Positions 29,375-40,246 are shown, counted from the first letter of the stretch. The stretch: DNA of 64,000 nt from Salipiger sp. CCB-MM3 (GCF_001687105.1 NZ_CP014595.1:2369001-2433000); one strand, 5' to 3'. The notes: generated from the sequence alone by a model not told the origin. Numbers and translations are program-made.

Positions 29375-31075
29375 ATGGCACTCAATCTCTCGATGCCCGG
29401 TCAGGAAGAGCTGAAGCCCCGGATCACCGTATTCGGCGTCGGCGGAGCCGGTGGCAACGCAGTCAACAACATGATCACCAAGCAACTCGAAGGCGTGGAC
29501 TTCGTGGTTGCCAACACCGACGCTCAGGCGCTGCAGCAGAGCATGGCGACCGCCAAGGTCCAACTCGGTGTGAAAGTGACCGAAGGCCTCGGCGCGGGCG
29601 CACGCCCCTCGGTCGGCTCGGCCGCAGCCGAGGAGAGTATCGAGCAGATCGTCGATCACCTCGCAGGCGCGCATATGTGCTTCATCACCGCCGGCATGGG
29701 CGGCGGCACCGGCACCGGCGCAGCACCGATCATCGCGCAGGCCGCGCGTGAACTGGGTGTGCTGACCGTCGGCGTCGTGACCAAGCCCTTCCAGTTCGAA
29801 GGCGCAAAGCGCATGCGTCAGGCGGAAGAGGGCGTCGAAACGCTGCAGAAGATGGTCGACACGCTGATCATCATCCCCAACCAGAACCTGTTCCGCCTCG
29901 CCAACGAGAAGACCACCTTCACCGAGGCGTTCAGCCTTGCTGACGACGTGCTCTATCAGGGCGTGAAGGGTGTGACCGACCTGATGGTCCGTCCGGGCCT
30001 GATCAACCTCGACTTCGCCGACGTTCGCGCCGTGATGGACGAAATGGGCAAGGCGATGATGGGCACCGGCGAGGCCGACGGCGAAGATCGCTCGATCCAG
30101 GCGGCCGAGAAGGCAATCGCCAACCCGCTGCTCGACGAGATCAGCCTCAAGGGCGCCAAGGGCGTGCTCATCAACATCACCGGTGGCCACGACCTCACCC
30201 TGTTCGAACTCGACGAAGCGGCCAACCGCATCCGCGAGGAAGTGGACGCAGACGCCAACATCATCGTCGGCTCGACGCTGGATGACACGATGGAAGGCCG
30301 TATGCGCGTCTCCGTCGTCGCCACCGGCATCGACGCCTCGGCCGTGCAGCACGATATCCCGGTGCCGCGCCGCACCCTCGCGCAGCCGCTGGCCAACACC
30401 GAAGAGCAGGCCCCGGCAGCAGAGGCGGCACCGGCTTCGGTCCAGCCCGCAGCGCAGCAGCCCGCCGCAATGGTGGCACAGGCCGCTCCGACCGATCCGC
30501 AGGCACAGCAGTACGAAGAAGACGAGCCCTCGCTCTTCGGTGAGATGCCCGCCGCGCAGCAGACCTATCAGGAAGAGGATGTGGTCGAGACCGATGACGG
30601 TCTGCCGCCGCCCGCTTACCGTCCGCAGGCCGCGCAACCGCAGCCGCAGCCCAGCACGCTGGAAGCCGCGCCCGAGAGCTTTGTCGCGCCGCGCGCACCG
30701 CAGCCCGGTCAGCCTTCGGCGGACACGATGAAGCGCCTGCACGCTGCTGCCGCTCGCAACAACCGTCCGGGCCAGCCCGCCGCTCCGGCGCGTCCGCAGC
30801 AGCCCCAGCAGGCTCCGCAGCGCGCCGCCGAGCCCGAGCGTCCCCGCTTTGGGATCAACTCGCTGATCAACCGGATGACCGGCCACGGCCACGAGCAGCA
30901 GCCGCAGCAGGGCGCACCCAAAGCCGCCGCACCGGCTGCGCCCCAGCCGCAACCGCAGGCTCGCCGCCAGCCGCCGATGCAGGCGCAGCGTCCGGCCCCC
31001 GCTCCGGCGCCCGAAGAGGCCCCCGAGCAGGACCGGATTGAAATCCCGGCCTTCCTGCGGCGCCAGGCAAACTGA
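29375..31075 (+). CDS. ftsZ: Cell division protein FtsZ
   Basis: FtsZ is the tubulin-like GTPase forming the Z ring. The GTP-binding signature [10 protein letters not shown] is at 109-118 and [10 protein letters not shown] at 21-30. The T7 loop region [11 protein letters not shown] is present. The protein is long at 566 residues: the globular part ends near 330 and a P/Q/A-rich linker of more than 200 residues follows. It ends in the conserved C-terminal peptide ([12 protein letters not shown]) that binds FtsA and other partners. Strong terminators follow. Confidence 0.97.
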   Translation: MALNLSMPGQEELKPRITVFGVGGAGGNAVNNMITKQLEGVDFVVANTDAQALQQSMATAKVQLGVKVTEGLGAGARPSVGSAAAEESIEQIVDHLAGAHMCFITAGMGGGTGTGAAPIIAQAARELGVLTVGVVTKPFQFEGAKRMRQAEEGVETLQKMVDTLIIIPNQNLFRLANEKTTFTEAFSLADDVLYQGVKGVTDLMVRPGLINLDFADVRAVMDEMGKAMMGTGEADGEDRSIQAAEKAIANPLLDEISLKGAKGVLINITGGHDLTLFELDEAANRIREEVDADANIIVGSTLDDTMEGRMRVSVVATGIDASAVQHDIPVPRRTLAQPLANTEEQAPAAEAAPASVQPAAQQPAAMVAQAAPTDPQAQQYEEDEPSLFGEMPAAQQTYQEEDVVETDDGLPPPAYRPQAAQPQPQPSTLEAAPESFVAPRAPQPGQPSADTMKRLHAAAARNNRPGQPAAPARPQQPQQAPQRAAEPERPRFGINSLINRMTGHGHEQQPQQGAPKAAAPAAPQPQPQARRQPPMQAQRPAPAPAPEEAPEQDRIEIPAFLRRQAN

Positions 31076-31080
31076 TAAAT

Positions 31081-31108
31081 TCAGCCCGCGCCCCCTCGCG
31101 CGGGCTGA
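31081..31108 (+). terminator. Hairpin after ftsZ
   Basis: A 10-bp stem (tcagcccgcg / cgcgggctga) with an 8-base loop, then ACATTTTAA. It is the first of two tandem hairpins. Confidence 0.65.
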
Positions 31109-31135
31109 CATTTTAAGGCAAGGCACGTCGAAAAT

Positions 31136-31159
31136 CCCTCTCGTAAGAGAGGGTTTTTT
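31136..31159 (+). terminator. Rho-independent terminator after ftsZ
   Basis: The stem ccctctc / gagaggg has a GTAA loop and six T residues follow. This is a canonical intrinsic terminator separating ftsZ from lpxC. Confidence 0.9.
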
Positions 31160-31342
31160 GATTTTAAATCAGTAGGTTGCCGAAACATATCCACAGCTGG
31201 GCGTGCATCCGCGCATTAGGAAACCCGCATGTTTCACTTCGTTGCAATACTTGATTTGAGAACGTGAGCGCTGGTGAGTATCTCCGTTTGCAACAAAGGC
31301 GCGCGCCAGTGGGGAGGGGCGCTCCAACCAAAGGTGACCAAA

Positions 31343-32263
31343 GTGCAAACGACGATCCGCAGTGCAGTGAGCTTCCAGGGCGTGGGCCTTCATTCCGGCG
31401 CGCCTGTCCGGATGACCATTCGCCCGGCTTCTGCCGAGCACGGCATCTGGTTCAAACGCACCGACATCCTTCTGGGCGACGCGCTCGTTCCGGCCCGCTA
31501 TGACGCGGTCGAGATCTCGCCGCTCTGCACCCTGATCAAAAACCGCGCCGGTGTCTCTGTCTCGACCATCGAGCACGTGATGGCGGCGCTGGCTGGCTGC
31601 GGCATCCACAACGCGCTGATCGAGATCGACGGCCCCGAAGTGCCGATCCTCGACGGGTCCGCCGCGCCTTTCGTCCGCGAGATTCTTGCCCGCGGCGTGC
31701 GCGAACTGCGCGCCCCTGTGCGCGCCATCGAAATCCTGACCCCCGTCGAAGTGCAGACCGCTGCCGGCTGGGCCCGCCTGTCCCCGGCGCAGGGCACCAC
31801 GATGGAGTTTCACATCGACTTCGCCGATGCGGCGATCGGCACGCAGGACAAGGTGATCAACCTGGCCAACGGCTCCTTCGTGCGCGAGCTCTGCGACAGC
31901 CGCACCTTCTGCCGTCAGTCCGACGTCGAGGCGATGCAGGCCAATGGCAAGGCGCTCGGCGGCACCTATGAGAACGCGGTCGTCGTCGATGGCGACAAGA
32001 TCCTGTCGCCGGGTGGCCTGCGCCATGCCGACGAGGCGGTGCGCCACAAGATGCTGGACGCGCTTGGCGATCTTTATACCGCGGGCGTGCCGATTCTTGG
32101 CCATTACACCGGCTTCAAGGCGGGTCACGCGATCACCAACAAACTGCTGCACGCGCTCTTCGCCACGCCCGACGCATTCCGCATGACGGTCTGCGATTCG
32201 CGCATGGCCGCGCGGCTGCCCGGCGCCGGTGTCGAGCGCGACGAAATCCCCGCGGTTGCCTGA
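31343..32263 (+). CDS. lpxC: UDP-3-O-acyl-N-acetylglucosamine deacetylase
   Basis: LpxC commits precursors to lipid A synthesis. The GTG at 31343 gives the usual family start QTTIRSAVSFQGVGLHSG and 306 residues; GTG at 31334 is the alternative. Zinc and catalytic motifs are STIEHVMAALAG (first His), GGLRHADEAVRHKMLDALGD (second His and Asp) and GHAITNKLLHALF. Being downstream of ftsZ but after its terminators, it is likely transcribed separately. Confidence 0.95.
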   Translation: MQTTIRSAVSFQGVGLHSGAPVRMTIRPASAEHGIWFKRTDILLGDALVPARYDAVEISPLCTLIKNRAGVSVSTIEHVMAALAGCGIHNALIEIDGPEVPILDGSAAPFVREILARGVRELRAPVRAIEILTPVEVQTAAGWARLSPAQGTTMEFHIDFADAAIGTQDKVINLANGSFVRELCDSRTFCRQSDVEAMQANGKALGGTYENAVVVDGDKILSPGGLRHADEAVRHKMLDALGDLYTAGVPILGHYTGFKAGHAITNKLLHALFATPDAFRMTVCDSRMAARLPGAGVERDEIPAVA

Positions 32264-32376
32264 CGGCGGCGCCGTGCTCAAATCGGCGTTAAGGCGTTTT
32301 GCCCCGGATTTTTCTGTGCTAGGACCGTGCCATGGCCCCGAAGCGGGCTCTGCAATGAATGTGAGGTAAGTCGGGC

Positions 32377-33231
32377 ATGGCAGGCGGCAGATCGCGAAAT
32401 GCGGTGATCGGAGCGGCTTTCTCCGCGATTCTCCTGGTCGGATGTTCGGCCCAGGAACAGCCCGGAATGGGTCCGGGCGGCGTCCCGATGGAGAACTTCA
32501 CCGCCGAACAGATCTTCGAGCGTGGCGAATACGAAATGGACCGCAGCGACGCAGAGCGCGCGGCTTATTATTTCGGTGAAATCGAGCGTCTCTATCCTTA
32601 TTCGGACTGGGCCAAGCGCGCCCTGATCATGCAGGCCTACGCCTATCACCGGGCCAAGGACTATGAGAACTCGCGCTCTTCGGCGCAGCGCTACATCGAC
32701 TTCTATCCCAGCGACGAAGATGCCGCCTATGCGCAGTATCTGCTGGCGCTCTCCTATTACGACCAGATCGAGGAAGTGGGCCGCGACCAGGGGCTGACGT
32801 TCCAGGCGCTGCAGTCGCTGCGCACGGTGATCGAACGCTATCCCGATACGGAATACGCGCGCTCCTCGATCCTCAAGTTCGACCTCGCCTTCGACCACCT
32901 CGCGGCGAAGGAAATGGAAATCGGGCGCTACTATCTCAAGCGTGAGAACTATGGCGCCGCGATCAGCCGTTTCCGTGTCGTGGTCGAGGATTTCCAGACC
33001 ACCACCCATACCGCCGAGGCGCTGCACCGGCTGGTCGAGGCCTATCTGTCGCTGGGGCTGACGCAAGAAGCCCAGAGCGCCGGCGCGATCCTTGGTTACA
33101 ACTACCGTGGAACGCCGTGGTACGAGGACAGCTACAAGCTGCTCACCGGGCGCGGGCTGGAACTGGAAGCGGCGGGCGACAGCTGGCTGGCACAGGTCTA
33201 TCGTCAGATGGTCAAAGGGCAGTGGCTCTGA
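32377..33231 (+). CDS. bamD: Outer membrane assembly lipoprotein BamD
   Basis: BamD (ComL) is the essential lipoprotein partner of BamA in beta-barrel insertion. The 284-residue product has a lipoprotein signal with lipobox LVGC and C23 as the lipidated residue. Five TPR-like repeats follow (for example RAAYYFGEIERLYPYSDWAK and AAISRFRVVVEDFQ). Its position after lpxC and before recN is what I expect in the order. Confidence 0.93.
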   Translation: MAGGRSRNAVIGAAFSAILLVGCSAQEQPGMGPGGVPMENFTAEQIFERGEYEMDRSDAERAAYYFGEIERLYPYSDWAKRALIMQAYAYHRAKDYENSRSSAQRYIDFYPSDEDAAYAQYLLALSYYDQIEEVGRDQGLTFQALQSLRTVIERYPDTEYARSSILKFDLAFDHLAAKEMEIGRYYLKRENYGAAISRFRVVVEDFQTTTHTAEALHRLVEAYLSLGLTQEAQSAGAILGYNYRGTPWYEDSYKLLTGRGLELEAAGDSWLAQVYRQMVKGQWL

Positions 33232-33287
33232 GGCTGTGGCTTTGGGGCTGCTAGCCCCTAGGGAGGACGGCGCGCCCGTCTGAATGG

Positions 33288-34940
33288 ATGCTCCGAGCGC
33301 TTGAAATCCGCGATCTGCTCATCATCGACCGGCTGGACCTGAGCTTCCAGCCAGGGCTCAACGTGCTGACCGGCGAGACCGGTGCGGGCAAGTCGATCCT
33401 GCTCGACAGCCTTGGCTTTGTGCTGGGCTGGCGCGGGCGGGCCGAACTTGTGCGGGCAGGGGCCCAGCAGGGCGAGGTGACGGCGGTTTTCGAGCTGGCC
33501 GAAGGCCATGCCGCGCGGGGCGTTCTGGAAGAGGCCGGGCTGCCGGTCTCGGGCGAGTTGATTCTGCGCCGGGTGAACACCGCCGACGGACGCAAGACCG
33601 GCTGGGTCAACGACCGCCGTGCCAGCGGCGAGGTGCTGCGGCGCCTGTCCGAGACGCTGGTCGAACTGCACGGCCAGCATGATGACCGCGGGCTGCTCAA
33701 CCCGTCGGGTCATCGCGATATTCTCGACAGCTATGCCGGGATCGGCGCTGAACTGGGGGCCGCCCGCGCCGCGTGGATCGCGCAGCGGACCGCACGCAAG
33801 GCGCTGAGCGATGCCGAGACCGCGCTCGAGGCGGTGCGCGCCGAGGAGGATTTCCTGCGCCACGCCACCGAGGAGTTGGACAAGCTGGCCCCCGAGGTCG
33901 GCGAAGAGGCCGAGCTCGACAGCCGCCGCCGCATGATGCAGGGCGCCGAGCGGGTGCGGGCCGATATTTCCCGCGCCAGTCAGGCGCTTGGCTATGAGGG
34001 TGCCGAGGGCGCCATGTCCGATGCGCTGCGCTGGCTGGAGGGTGCCTCGGAAGGTGCCGAGGGGCGGCTCGACGGCGCGATCGCCGCGCTGACCCGCGCC
34101 ATGGCCGAGCTTGACGAGGCCTCGGGCGAGGTGGCCAGCACGCTCGACGCGCTGGAATTCGACCCGCGCACGCTGGAGGACACCGAAGAGCGGCTCTTTG
34201 CCATCCGCGGGCTCGCGCGCAAGCATCAGGTGCTGCCGGACGAGCTTGCCGGTCTGCGCGAGACGCTCTCGGCGCGGCTCTCGGCGCTCGACCATTCCGC
34301 CGAGGAACTGGACGCGCTGAACGCCGAAGTTCGCCGGACGGAAAACGCCTATGACGCCGCCGCCACCGCGCTGAGCGAGGCGCGCAGCGCCGCCGCCGCG
34401 CGGCTCGACAAGGCCGTCGCCACGGAACTGGCACCGCTGAAGATGGAACGCGCGGTGTTCCGGACTGAGGTCACCCGCGCGCCCGAAGGCCCCGAGGGCC
34501 GCGACGCTGTCGCCTTCACTGTCGCCACCAACCCCGGCGCGCCCTCCGGCCCGCTGAACAAGATCGCCTCTGGCGGCGAGCTGTCGCGGTTCCTGCTGGC
34601 GCTGAAAGTCTGCCTGTCGCAAGAGCAGGGCGGCGACGTGACGATGATCTTTGACGAGATCGACCGCGGCGTCGGCGGCGCCACCGCCGACGCGGTGGGC
34701 CGCCGCCTCGCGTCGCTCGCCGCCGAGGGGCAGGTGCTCGTCGTCACCCATTCGCCGCAGGTCGCCGCGCTTGGCGCGCATCACTGGCGCGTGGCCAAGC
34801 GGGTGGAGAATGACATCACCCTGTCGTCGGTCACAGCTTTGGCGGCGGATGAGCGCGAGGATGAGATCGCCCGGATGCTTTCTGGCGACACGGTCACCCC
34901 AGAGGCGCGGGCGGCAGCGCGGGCGCTGCTGATCGGCTGA
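33288..34940 (+). CDS. recN: DNA repair protein RecN
   Basis: RecN is an SMC-like ATPase that tethers DNA in double-strand-break repair. The 550-residue product has Walker A GETGAGKS at 29-36, long charged coiled-coil arms around 160-370, the ABC signature IASGGELSRFLLALK and Walker B MIFDEIDRGVGG. The start MLRALEIRDLLIID is canonical. 56 bases separate it from bamD. Its 3' flank carries two GCGTATTT motifs in inverted orientation. Confidence 0.95.
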   Translation: MLRALEIRDLLIIDRLDLSFQPGLNVLTGETGAGKSILLDSLGFVLGWRGRAELVRAGAQQGEVTAVFELAEGHAARGVLEEAGLPVSGELILRRVNTADGRKTGWVNDRRASGEVLRRLSETLVELHGQHDDRGLLNPSGHRDILDSYAGIGAELGAARAAWIAQRTARKALSDAETALEAVRAEEDFLRHATEELDKLAPEVGEEAELDSRRRMMQGAERVRADISRASQALGYEGAEGAMSDALRWLEGASEGAEGRLDGAIAALTRAMAELDEASGEVASTLDALEFDPRTLEDTEERLFAIRGLARKHQVLPDELAGLRETLSARLSALDHSAEELDALNAEVRRTENAYDAAATALSEARSAAAARLDKAVATELAPLKMERAVFRTEVTRAPEGPEGRDAVAFTVATNPGAPSGPLNKIASGGELSRFLLALKVCLSQEQGGDVTMIFDEIDRGVGGATADAVGRRLASLAAEGQVLVVTHSPQVAALGAHHWRVAKRVENDITLSSVTALAADEREDEIARMLSGDTVTPEARAAARALLIG

Positions 34941-34965
34941 GGCGCGCGCGGCGCTGCCGGATTTT

Positions 34966-34987
34966 GCGTATTTTTGAAGAGAAGAAG
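34966..34987 (+). repeat. Dispersed intergenic GCGTATTT motif, copy 5
   Basis: It reads GCGTATTTTTGAAGAGAAGA then AG, the GAGAAGAAG variant. It faces copy 6 in inverted orientation 45 bases away, so the two could pair in RNA between convergent recN and valS. Confidence 0.6.
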
Positions 34988-35032
34988 CAGGGGCCCGGCG
35001 CCTTTGCCCGTCTCTTTGCGCGCAGCTAGGTC

Positions 35033-35054
35033 CTTCTTCTCTTTCCAAATACGC
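35033..35054 (-). repeat. Dispersed intergenic GCGTATTT motif, copy 6
   Basis: On the minus strand it reads GCGTATTTGGAAAGAGAAGA then AG. It is inverted relative to copy 5. Confidence 0.6.
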
Positions 35055-35100
35055 ACGGCGGAGCGCTGCCACGCGCGATGCGCCGGGGCAGGGCGCCGTG

Positions 35101-35139
35101 CCAAAGGAAAGGCCCGCCCGGGGATACCGGACGGGCCTT
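35101..35139 (-). terminator. Rho-independent terminator of valS
   Basis: A 13-bp stem with one mismatch (aaggcccgcccgg / ccggacgggcctt, 35109-35121 and 35127-35139) is followed on the minus strand by TTTCCTTT. It lies 23 bases beyond the valS stop. Confidence 0.8.
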
Positions 35140-35161
35140 CTTATTGTCGTGTCGCCTGAGC

Positions 35162-38100
35162 TCAGCCCAGCTCGGCGAGGCGCGCCATGGCTTCTTTCAG
35201 CTTGGCCTCTTCCTCTTCGCGGGCGGCGAGGTTGTCGCGGGTTTCCTGCACCACCTCTTCCGGCGCGCTTTCGGCGAACTTGGGGTTCTTCAGACGGCCG
35301 CGCAGGCCTCCAAGCTCCTTGCCGAGCTTCTGCAGCGCCTTCTCGAGGCGGGCCTTTTCTTCGGCCACGTCGATGATCCCCGCCAGAGGAAGACCAAAAG
35401 TGCCGCCGCTGAGCGCCAGTGCCGCCGTGCCCTTGGGCATCTCGTCCACTTCGGTCAGCCCTTCGATGCGCGCGTAGCGCTTCACGAAGGCCTCGTTGGT
35501 CTCATAGGCGGCCTTGGCGTCGGGCGTCATGCCCTTGACCACGCAGGGCACATAGAGGCCGGCGGGCACATGCATCTGCGCGCGCGCCGAGCGGATCGCC
35601 TCGATCATCCGGATCACCCAGTTGAGCTCGGCGTCGGCCTGCGCGTCCACCATCTCGGCGGCGCTATACGCGGGCCAGTCGGCGTGGATCAGCATTTTCG
35701 GCCGGTCGCGCTGCGCCCAGAGCTCTTCGGTGATGAAGGGCATGATCGGGTGCAGCAGGATCAGGCATTGGTCGAAGGCCCAGGCGTAGGTGGCGCGGGT
35801 CTCGGCCTTGGCGGCCTCGTCCTCGCCCTGGAACACCGGCTTGGTGAACTCGAGATACCAGTCGCAGAAGGTGCCCCAGACAAAGCCATAGAGCGCCTGC
35901 GCCGCGTCGTTGAACCGGTAGTCGGCCAGGGCCGCGTCCACCGTTTCGCGGGTCTTGGCGATCTCGCCCTTGATCCAGCGGTTGAGCGGCAGCGTGGTGT
36001 CGGGGATGGCGTCGGAATGCGCCAGGTCGAACACGCCGTTCATCTGCGCAAAGGAGGCGGCGTTCCACAGCTTGGTGCCGAAGTTGCGGTAGCCGGCGAT
36101 GCGCTGCTTGTCGAGCTTCAGCACGCCGCCGAGCGAGGCCATCGCGGCATTGGTGAAGCGCAGCGCGTCGGCGCCGAACTCGTCGATGATCTCCAGCGGG
36201 TCGACGACATTGCCCAGCGACTTGGACATCTTCTTGCCCTTGGCGTCGCGCACCAGGCCGTGCAGGTAGACGTCGTGGAAGGGGATCTCGTCGACCACGG
36301 CGAGCTGCATCATCATCATCCGGGCGACCCAGAAGAACAGGATGTCCTGACCGGTGACCAGCACCGAGGTTGGGAAGTACTTGCCCAGCTCCGGCGTCTG
36401 CTCGGGCCAGCCGAGCGTGCCGATCGGCCACAGACCCGAGGAGAACCACGTATCCAGAACGTCGGGATCGCGGAACACCGGGATCGCCTGCGGGCGGCGG
36501 CGCTGGTCGACGCCGGTGAAATCGGTGCCCTGCTGCAGCAGCGCGGCGAGATGGTCCTCGGCGGCGGCGGCATCCTCGACGATCAGGAACTCGGCGTCCT
36601 CGCCGAAGACCGCCTTCATCTGCTCGATCGCCTCATCTTCCGAGGCGGCGCAGAACGAGCGCCATTCGTCGCCCATGCCCGGCGTGTGCCAGACCGGGAT
36701 CTGGTGGCCCCACCACAGTTGGCGCGAGATGCACCAGGGCTCGATGTTTTCCAGCCAGTGGTAATAGGTCTTCTCGCCGCTCTCGGGCATGATCCGCACG
36801 CGGCCCTCGCGCACGGCGTCGAGCGCCGGGCCGACGATCTGCGCGGTGTCGACGAACCACTGGTCGGTGAGCATCGGCTCGATCACCACTTTCGAGCGGT
36901 CGCCGAAGGGCTGCATGATCGGCTTGGCCTCGACCAGCGGCACCCATTGCTCGGGCTCGTCCAGCGCCTCGCCGCCTTCCTCGGGGGCGGGCGGTGCCTT
37001 GGCCGCCGCCGCGCCGAGCCGCGGGTCGGTGGCCTCGGTCATCACCGCAAGACCTTCTTCGGTGATCTCGGCGATCACCGCCTCACGGGCGGCGAAACGG
37101 TCGAGGCCGCGCAGGTGATCGGGCACGAGGTTGAGCTTGTCGACCTCATGCTCGTCGAGCGTCAGCTCGCCGCGGGCGACCTGCTGGGCGATCTCGGCGG
37201 CTTCGGCGTAGGGGTGGCCGTCCTCGCGCATGGTCGCGCGGGTGTCCATCAGGCGATAGCAGGGGATGCCACCGCGCTTGGCCACGCCGTAGTCGTTGAA
37301 GTCATGCGCGCCAGTGATCTTCACCGCGCCCGAGCCGAAACTTGCATCGGGGTATTCGTCGGTGATGATCGGGATCAGGCGGCGGTGCTCTTTCGGCCCC
37401 ACGGGGATTTCGCAGAGCTTGCCGACGATCGGCGCATAGCGCTCATCCGAAGGGTGCACCGCGACCGCGCCGTCGCCCAGCATGGTCTCGGGGCGGGTGG
37501 TGGCGATGGAGATATAGTCACGCTCTTCGGTGAAGAGCACGTTCCCGTCCTCATCCTTCTCGACGTAGGTGTAGGTCTCGCCGCCCGCCAGCGGGTATTT
37601 GAAGTGCCACATGTGGCCGGGCACTTCGATGTTCTCGACCTCGAGGTCGGAAATCGCGGTCTCGAAATGCGGGTCCCAGTTCACCAGCCGCTTGCCGCGG
37701 TAGATCAGGCCCTTTTCGTACATGTCGACGAAGACCTTGATCACCGCGTCATGGAAATTGCCGTCCTCGCCCGCCGGGGCGCCCTCGGCGCCGGACATGG
37801 TGAAGGCGTTGCGCGACCAGTCGCAGGAAGCGCCGAGGCGCTTGAGCTGATTGATGATCGTGCCGCCGGACTGCTGCTTCCACTGCCAGACCTTCTCGAG
37901 GAAGGCCTCGCGGCCCATCTCGCGGCGGGTGGCGTTGTTCTTGTCCTTGGCCAGTTCGCGCTCGACAACCATCTGCGTGGCGATGCCCGCGTGGTCCTGC
38001 CCCGGCTGCCAAAGCGTGTCGAAGCCGCGCATCCGGTGCCAGCGCACGAGGATGTCCTGCAGCGTGTTGTTGAACGCGTGGCCCATGTGCAGCGAGCCGG

Positions 38101-38242
38101 TCACATTGGGCGGCGGGATCATGATGCTGAAGCTCTCGTCGCGCGAGGCGTTGGCCCCGGCCTTGAAGGCTCCGCTGCTTTCCCATGCGTCGTAGATGCG
38201 CGCCTCGGCCTCGGCCGCGTTGAAGGTCTTTTCCATCGCCAT
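35162..38242 (-). CDS. valS: Valyl-tRNA synthetase
   Basis: ValS charges tRNA-Val. The 1026-residue class I synthetase has the HIGH-type motif ([16 protein letters not shown]), the editing domain in the middle and the KMSKS motif ([14 protein letters not shown]). It ends with the C-terminal coiled coil ([20 protein letters not shown]) typical of ValRS. An in-frame Ala/Pro-rich insert ([20 protein letters not shown]) near residue 405 is a lineage-type insertion. It is convergent with recN. Confidence 0.96.
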   Translation of the reverse strand: MAMEKTFNAAEAEARIYDAWESSGAFKAGANASRDESFSIMIPPPNVTGSLHMGHAFNNTLQDILVRWHRMRGFDTLWQPGQDHAGIATQMVVERELAKDKNNATRREMGREAFLEKVWQWKQQSGGTIINQLKRLGASCDWSRNAFTMSGAEGAPAGEDGNFHDAVIKVFVDMYEKGLIYRGKRLVNWDPHFETAISDLEVENIEVPGHMWHFKYPLAGGETYTYVEKDEDGNVLFTEERDYISIATTRPETMLGDGAVAVHPSDERYAPIVGKLCEIPVGPKEHRRLIPIITDEYPDASFGSGAVKITGAHDFNDYGVAKRGGIPCYRLMDTRATMREDGHPYAEAAEIAQQVARGELTLDEHEVDKLNLVPDHLRGLDRFAAREAVIAEITEEGLAVMTEATDPRLGAAAAKAPPAPEEGGEALDEPEQWVPLVEAKPIMQPFGDRSKVVIEPMLTDQWFVDTAQIVGPALDAVREGRVRIMPESGEKTYYHWLENIEPWCISRQLWWGHQIPVWHTPGMGDEWRSFCAASEDEAIEQMKAVFGEDAEFLIVEDAAAAEDHLAALLQQGTDFTGVDQRRRPQAIPVFRDPDVLDTWFSSGLWPIGTLGWPEQTPELGKYFPTSVLVTGQDILFFWVARMMMMQLAVVDEIPFHDVYLHGLVRDAKGKKMSKSLGNVVDPLEIIDEFGADALRFTNAAMASLGGVLKLDKQRIAGYRNFGTKLWNAASFAQMNGVFDLAHSDAIPDTTLPLNRWIKGEIAKTRETVDAALADYRFNDAAQALYGFVWGTFCDWYLEFTKPVFQGEDEAAKAETRATYAWAFDQCLILLHPIMPFITEELWAQRDRPKMLIHADWPAYSAAEMVDAQADAELNWVIRMIEAIRSARAQMHVPAGLYVPCVVKGMTPDAKAAYETNEAFVKRYARIEGLTEVDEMPKGTAALALSGGTFGLPLAGIIDVAEEKARLEKALQKLGKELGGLRGRLKNPKFAESAPEEVVQETRDNLAAREEEEAKLKEAMARLAELG

Positions 38243-38389
38243 GGCTGCGTTCCCATGCCTGCTTGTGCTGTTGTCCCGACCCTCCTACCCAAAGCCTTGG
38301 GAAAGGGAAAGCGCCCCGTGGCCTTGAGTGGCCCCGAGTGGCCTTGGACGTGCCTTCGCGGGGGAAGCGCAGGGTGTGCGGGCGCGCCC

Positions 38390-39955
38390 TCAGCCGGCGG
38401 CGGCGGCGACCTCGGGGGCCACATGCCACGCCGCCGCACCGGGGGTGCAGAAGTCAGGCAGCGCGCCGGCCCCGTCCTCACGCAGCAGCGCCTCGAGGAG
38501 CGGGTAGAGCTGTCCGCGGGCCTTGAGGGTCGCGGCGACGTTGTGGTTGTCCGACGGCACGGTGAAGCGGCGGATGTTCGGCGCTTTCGGGAAACGCTCG
38601 GCATGGGCCAGTTCGACCGGCAGGTCGGGGAAGATCAGCTCGTAGCGGCAAGCGCTGTCGAAGCTGCCCATCAAGGACGGTTGGCGCCACGTGCTGATCT
38701 GCTCGGAATAGCGAGTCCAGCGGGTGTCGAACGGCGCGATCTCGGGGTGGACCGAATATTGCGGTGCCAGGGCGATACAGCGCGCGGCCCCCAGCGGACG
38801 CGACATCTGCGCGGCCAAAAAGCCGCCCATGCTCAGCCCCAGCGTCGACACCTTGCGTCCTGCGCGATGCGGCGCGGTGAGCCGGGCCAGAAGCTCGGGG
38901 TCGAGCGCATTGCCCCAGCTGCGGGTCTTGTCGAAGACGAAAAGCTGCGAACCCCAACCACCGGAGGACAGCTTGCGGAACTCCTCGCTCTGCTGGTCGA
39001 TGCCGCCAAGCCCATGGCCAACGCCCACGAAGGTCACAAGGCACTGCGGCCCGCTGCCTTCGATGCCACTGAGCTTCATCGTCGCGTCCTCGTAGAGCAC
39101 GGGGATCGCCGGATGATCGAGGATCGAGCCAGTCACCGGCAGCGCGCTTTGCTTTGTCTCTGCGGCGGCTTCGGCGGCAGCGGGCTTGGCTGCGGGCACG
39201 GCTGCCTTAACGGCCACCCCTTCTTGCTGCGCCTCGCGCTGCAGGTCCTCGAACCAGCCCTGATCCTCTTCATACCCAAGCTGCTTCAGCACATCGTGCA
39301 GCACCGGAAAGCGGGTGAACTGGTCGATGATACGGGCGCGATGCTCGGGCTTGGCCCATTTGCGCTGGCGTTCGGTATCGACCTCGCGCACGCCGTTGAG
39401 CGCGCGCTGCAGGCGCTGGGGAATCTCGGCCTTGTGAAAATCGCTGAAGCGCCCCTCGAAGGTCAGCCCCAAACCCTCGGCCAGCATCTGCTGCACGGCC
39501 TCGGGATCGCGCACGAGATCTTCGTATTTCAAAAAGAAGATGCCCTGCGGGAAAAGGCCCGATCCGCTGACGCGCATAGAGGCCTCATGCACCGGCAGAA
39601 AGCCGGGCGCGGTGAAGGCGGGCACGCGTCCTTCGGGAACGAACCAGCAGTTGTCCGCAGCGACGAAGTAATCATCCGGGACCGAGCGGTGGCGGCTTGT
39701 CAGAATGTCGCGCGGATCGCGCAGCATGCAGATCAGGTCGATCCGCTTGCGGCCCTGATTGGCCTGAAACAGCTTTGGAAGATCGAAGATGTCGAAGGGG
39801 CGCTTGGTGCATTGATTGCCGGGCAGCTGGATCACGCTGGCGGCAGGCACCTCGCGGTCGAACATCCCATAGCCCTGCAGCGTATTGCGCAGCATGTTGT
39901 AGAACAGGGTGCTGCCCGAGCGTCCCTGTCCTGCGATCACAATATGCCTGTCCAT
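38390..39955 (-). CDS. Sulfotransferase fused to an alpha/beta-hydrolase-like domain
   Basis: The product has 521 residues in two parts. Residues 1-240 form a P-loop sulfotransferase domain: the 5'-phosphosulfate loop GQGRSGST is at 9-16 and the 3'-phosphate motif MLRDPRD near 77-83. A linker rich in Ala (about 245-272) follows. Residues 280-490 resemble an alpha/beta-hydrolase: GVGHGLGG near 311 and a nucleophile elbow GLSMGG with S375, plus a possible late His in SDNHNV. The first part would transfer sulfate from PAPS; the second may be an esterase. The acceptor is unknown. It is downstream of the small-RNA array but after that array's terminator. Confidence 0.75.
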   Translation of the reverse strand: MDRHIVIAGQGRSGSTLFYNMLRNTLQGYGMFDREVPAASVIQLPGNQCTKRPFDIFDLPKLFQANQGRKRIDLICMLRDPRDILTSRHRSVPDDYFVAADNCWFVPEGRVPAFTAPGFLPVHEASMRVSGSGLFPQGIFFLKYEDLVRDPEAVQQMLAEGLGLTFEGRFSDFHKAEIPQRLQRALNGVREVDTERQRKWAKPEHRARIIDQFTRFPVLHDVLKQLGYEEDQGWFEDLQREAQQEGVAVKAAVPAAKPAAAEAAAETKQSALPVTGSILDHPAIPVLYEDATMKLSGIEGSGPQCLVTFVGVGHGLGGIDQQSEEFRKLSSGGWGSQLFVFDKTRSWGNALDPELLARLTAPHRAGRKVSTLGLSMGGFLAAQMSRPLGAARCIALAPQYSVHPEIAPFDTRWTRYSEQISTWRQPSLMGSFDSACRYELIFPDLPVELAHAERFPKAPNIRRFTVPSDNHNVAATLKARGQLYPLLEALLREDGAGALPDFCTPGAAAWHVAPEVAAAAG

Positions 39956-40132
39956 GCTGCGCCCCCGTGTGCTGCGGTATCTGCCTGGCTCGATGGCCTC
40001 GGGTCTTTGGTCCCGTCTTGGGATCGAGATTGAAGCGGGGGGTTACAGCTTTGTTAAACCGGCTGCGAAATCCGCTGGGAGAGCGTGCAAGCCGTTCCGG
40101 ATGCAGCGCAAAATTTACAGCTGAAAAAAGAA

Positions 40133-40211
40133 AAACGGCGGTCTCAGGGAGGAGGAGAGAGACCGCCGTTTCCGTGTCACGAAAGCCCGAGGAGGAGGAG
40201 AAGAAGGGCTT
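40133..40211 (-). ncRNA. CcsR/cuckoo-type sRNA module 6 (two hairpins) and operon terminator
   Basis: On the minus strand the first hairpin (40183-40211) has a 6-bp stem and a 17-base loop TTCTTCTCCTCCTCCTC. The second (40133-40171) has a 13-bp stem and loop TCTCCTCCTCCCT. It is followed by a T-rich tract (tttttcttttttc), so this last hairpin doubles as the Rho-independent terminator of the whole array. Confidence 0.75.
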
Positions 40212-40246
40212 CCGATCTGAGCGGACCCGCTAGGGTCCTATGGGGT

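Noticed and set aside
35078..40033. 1651-residue plus-strand open frame
   Set aside because: It is antisense to valS and the sulfotransferase, both well supported, and has shadow-type composition.
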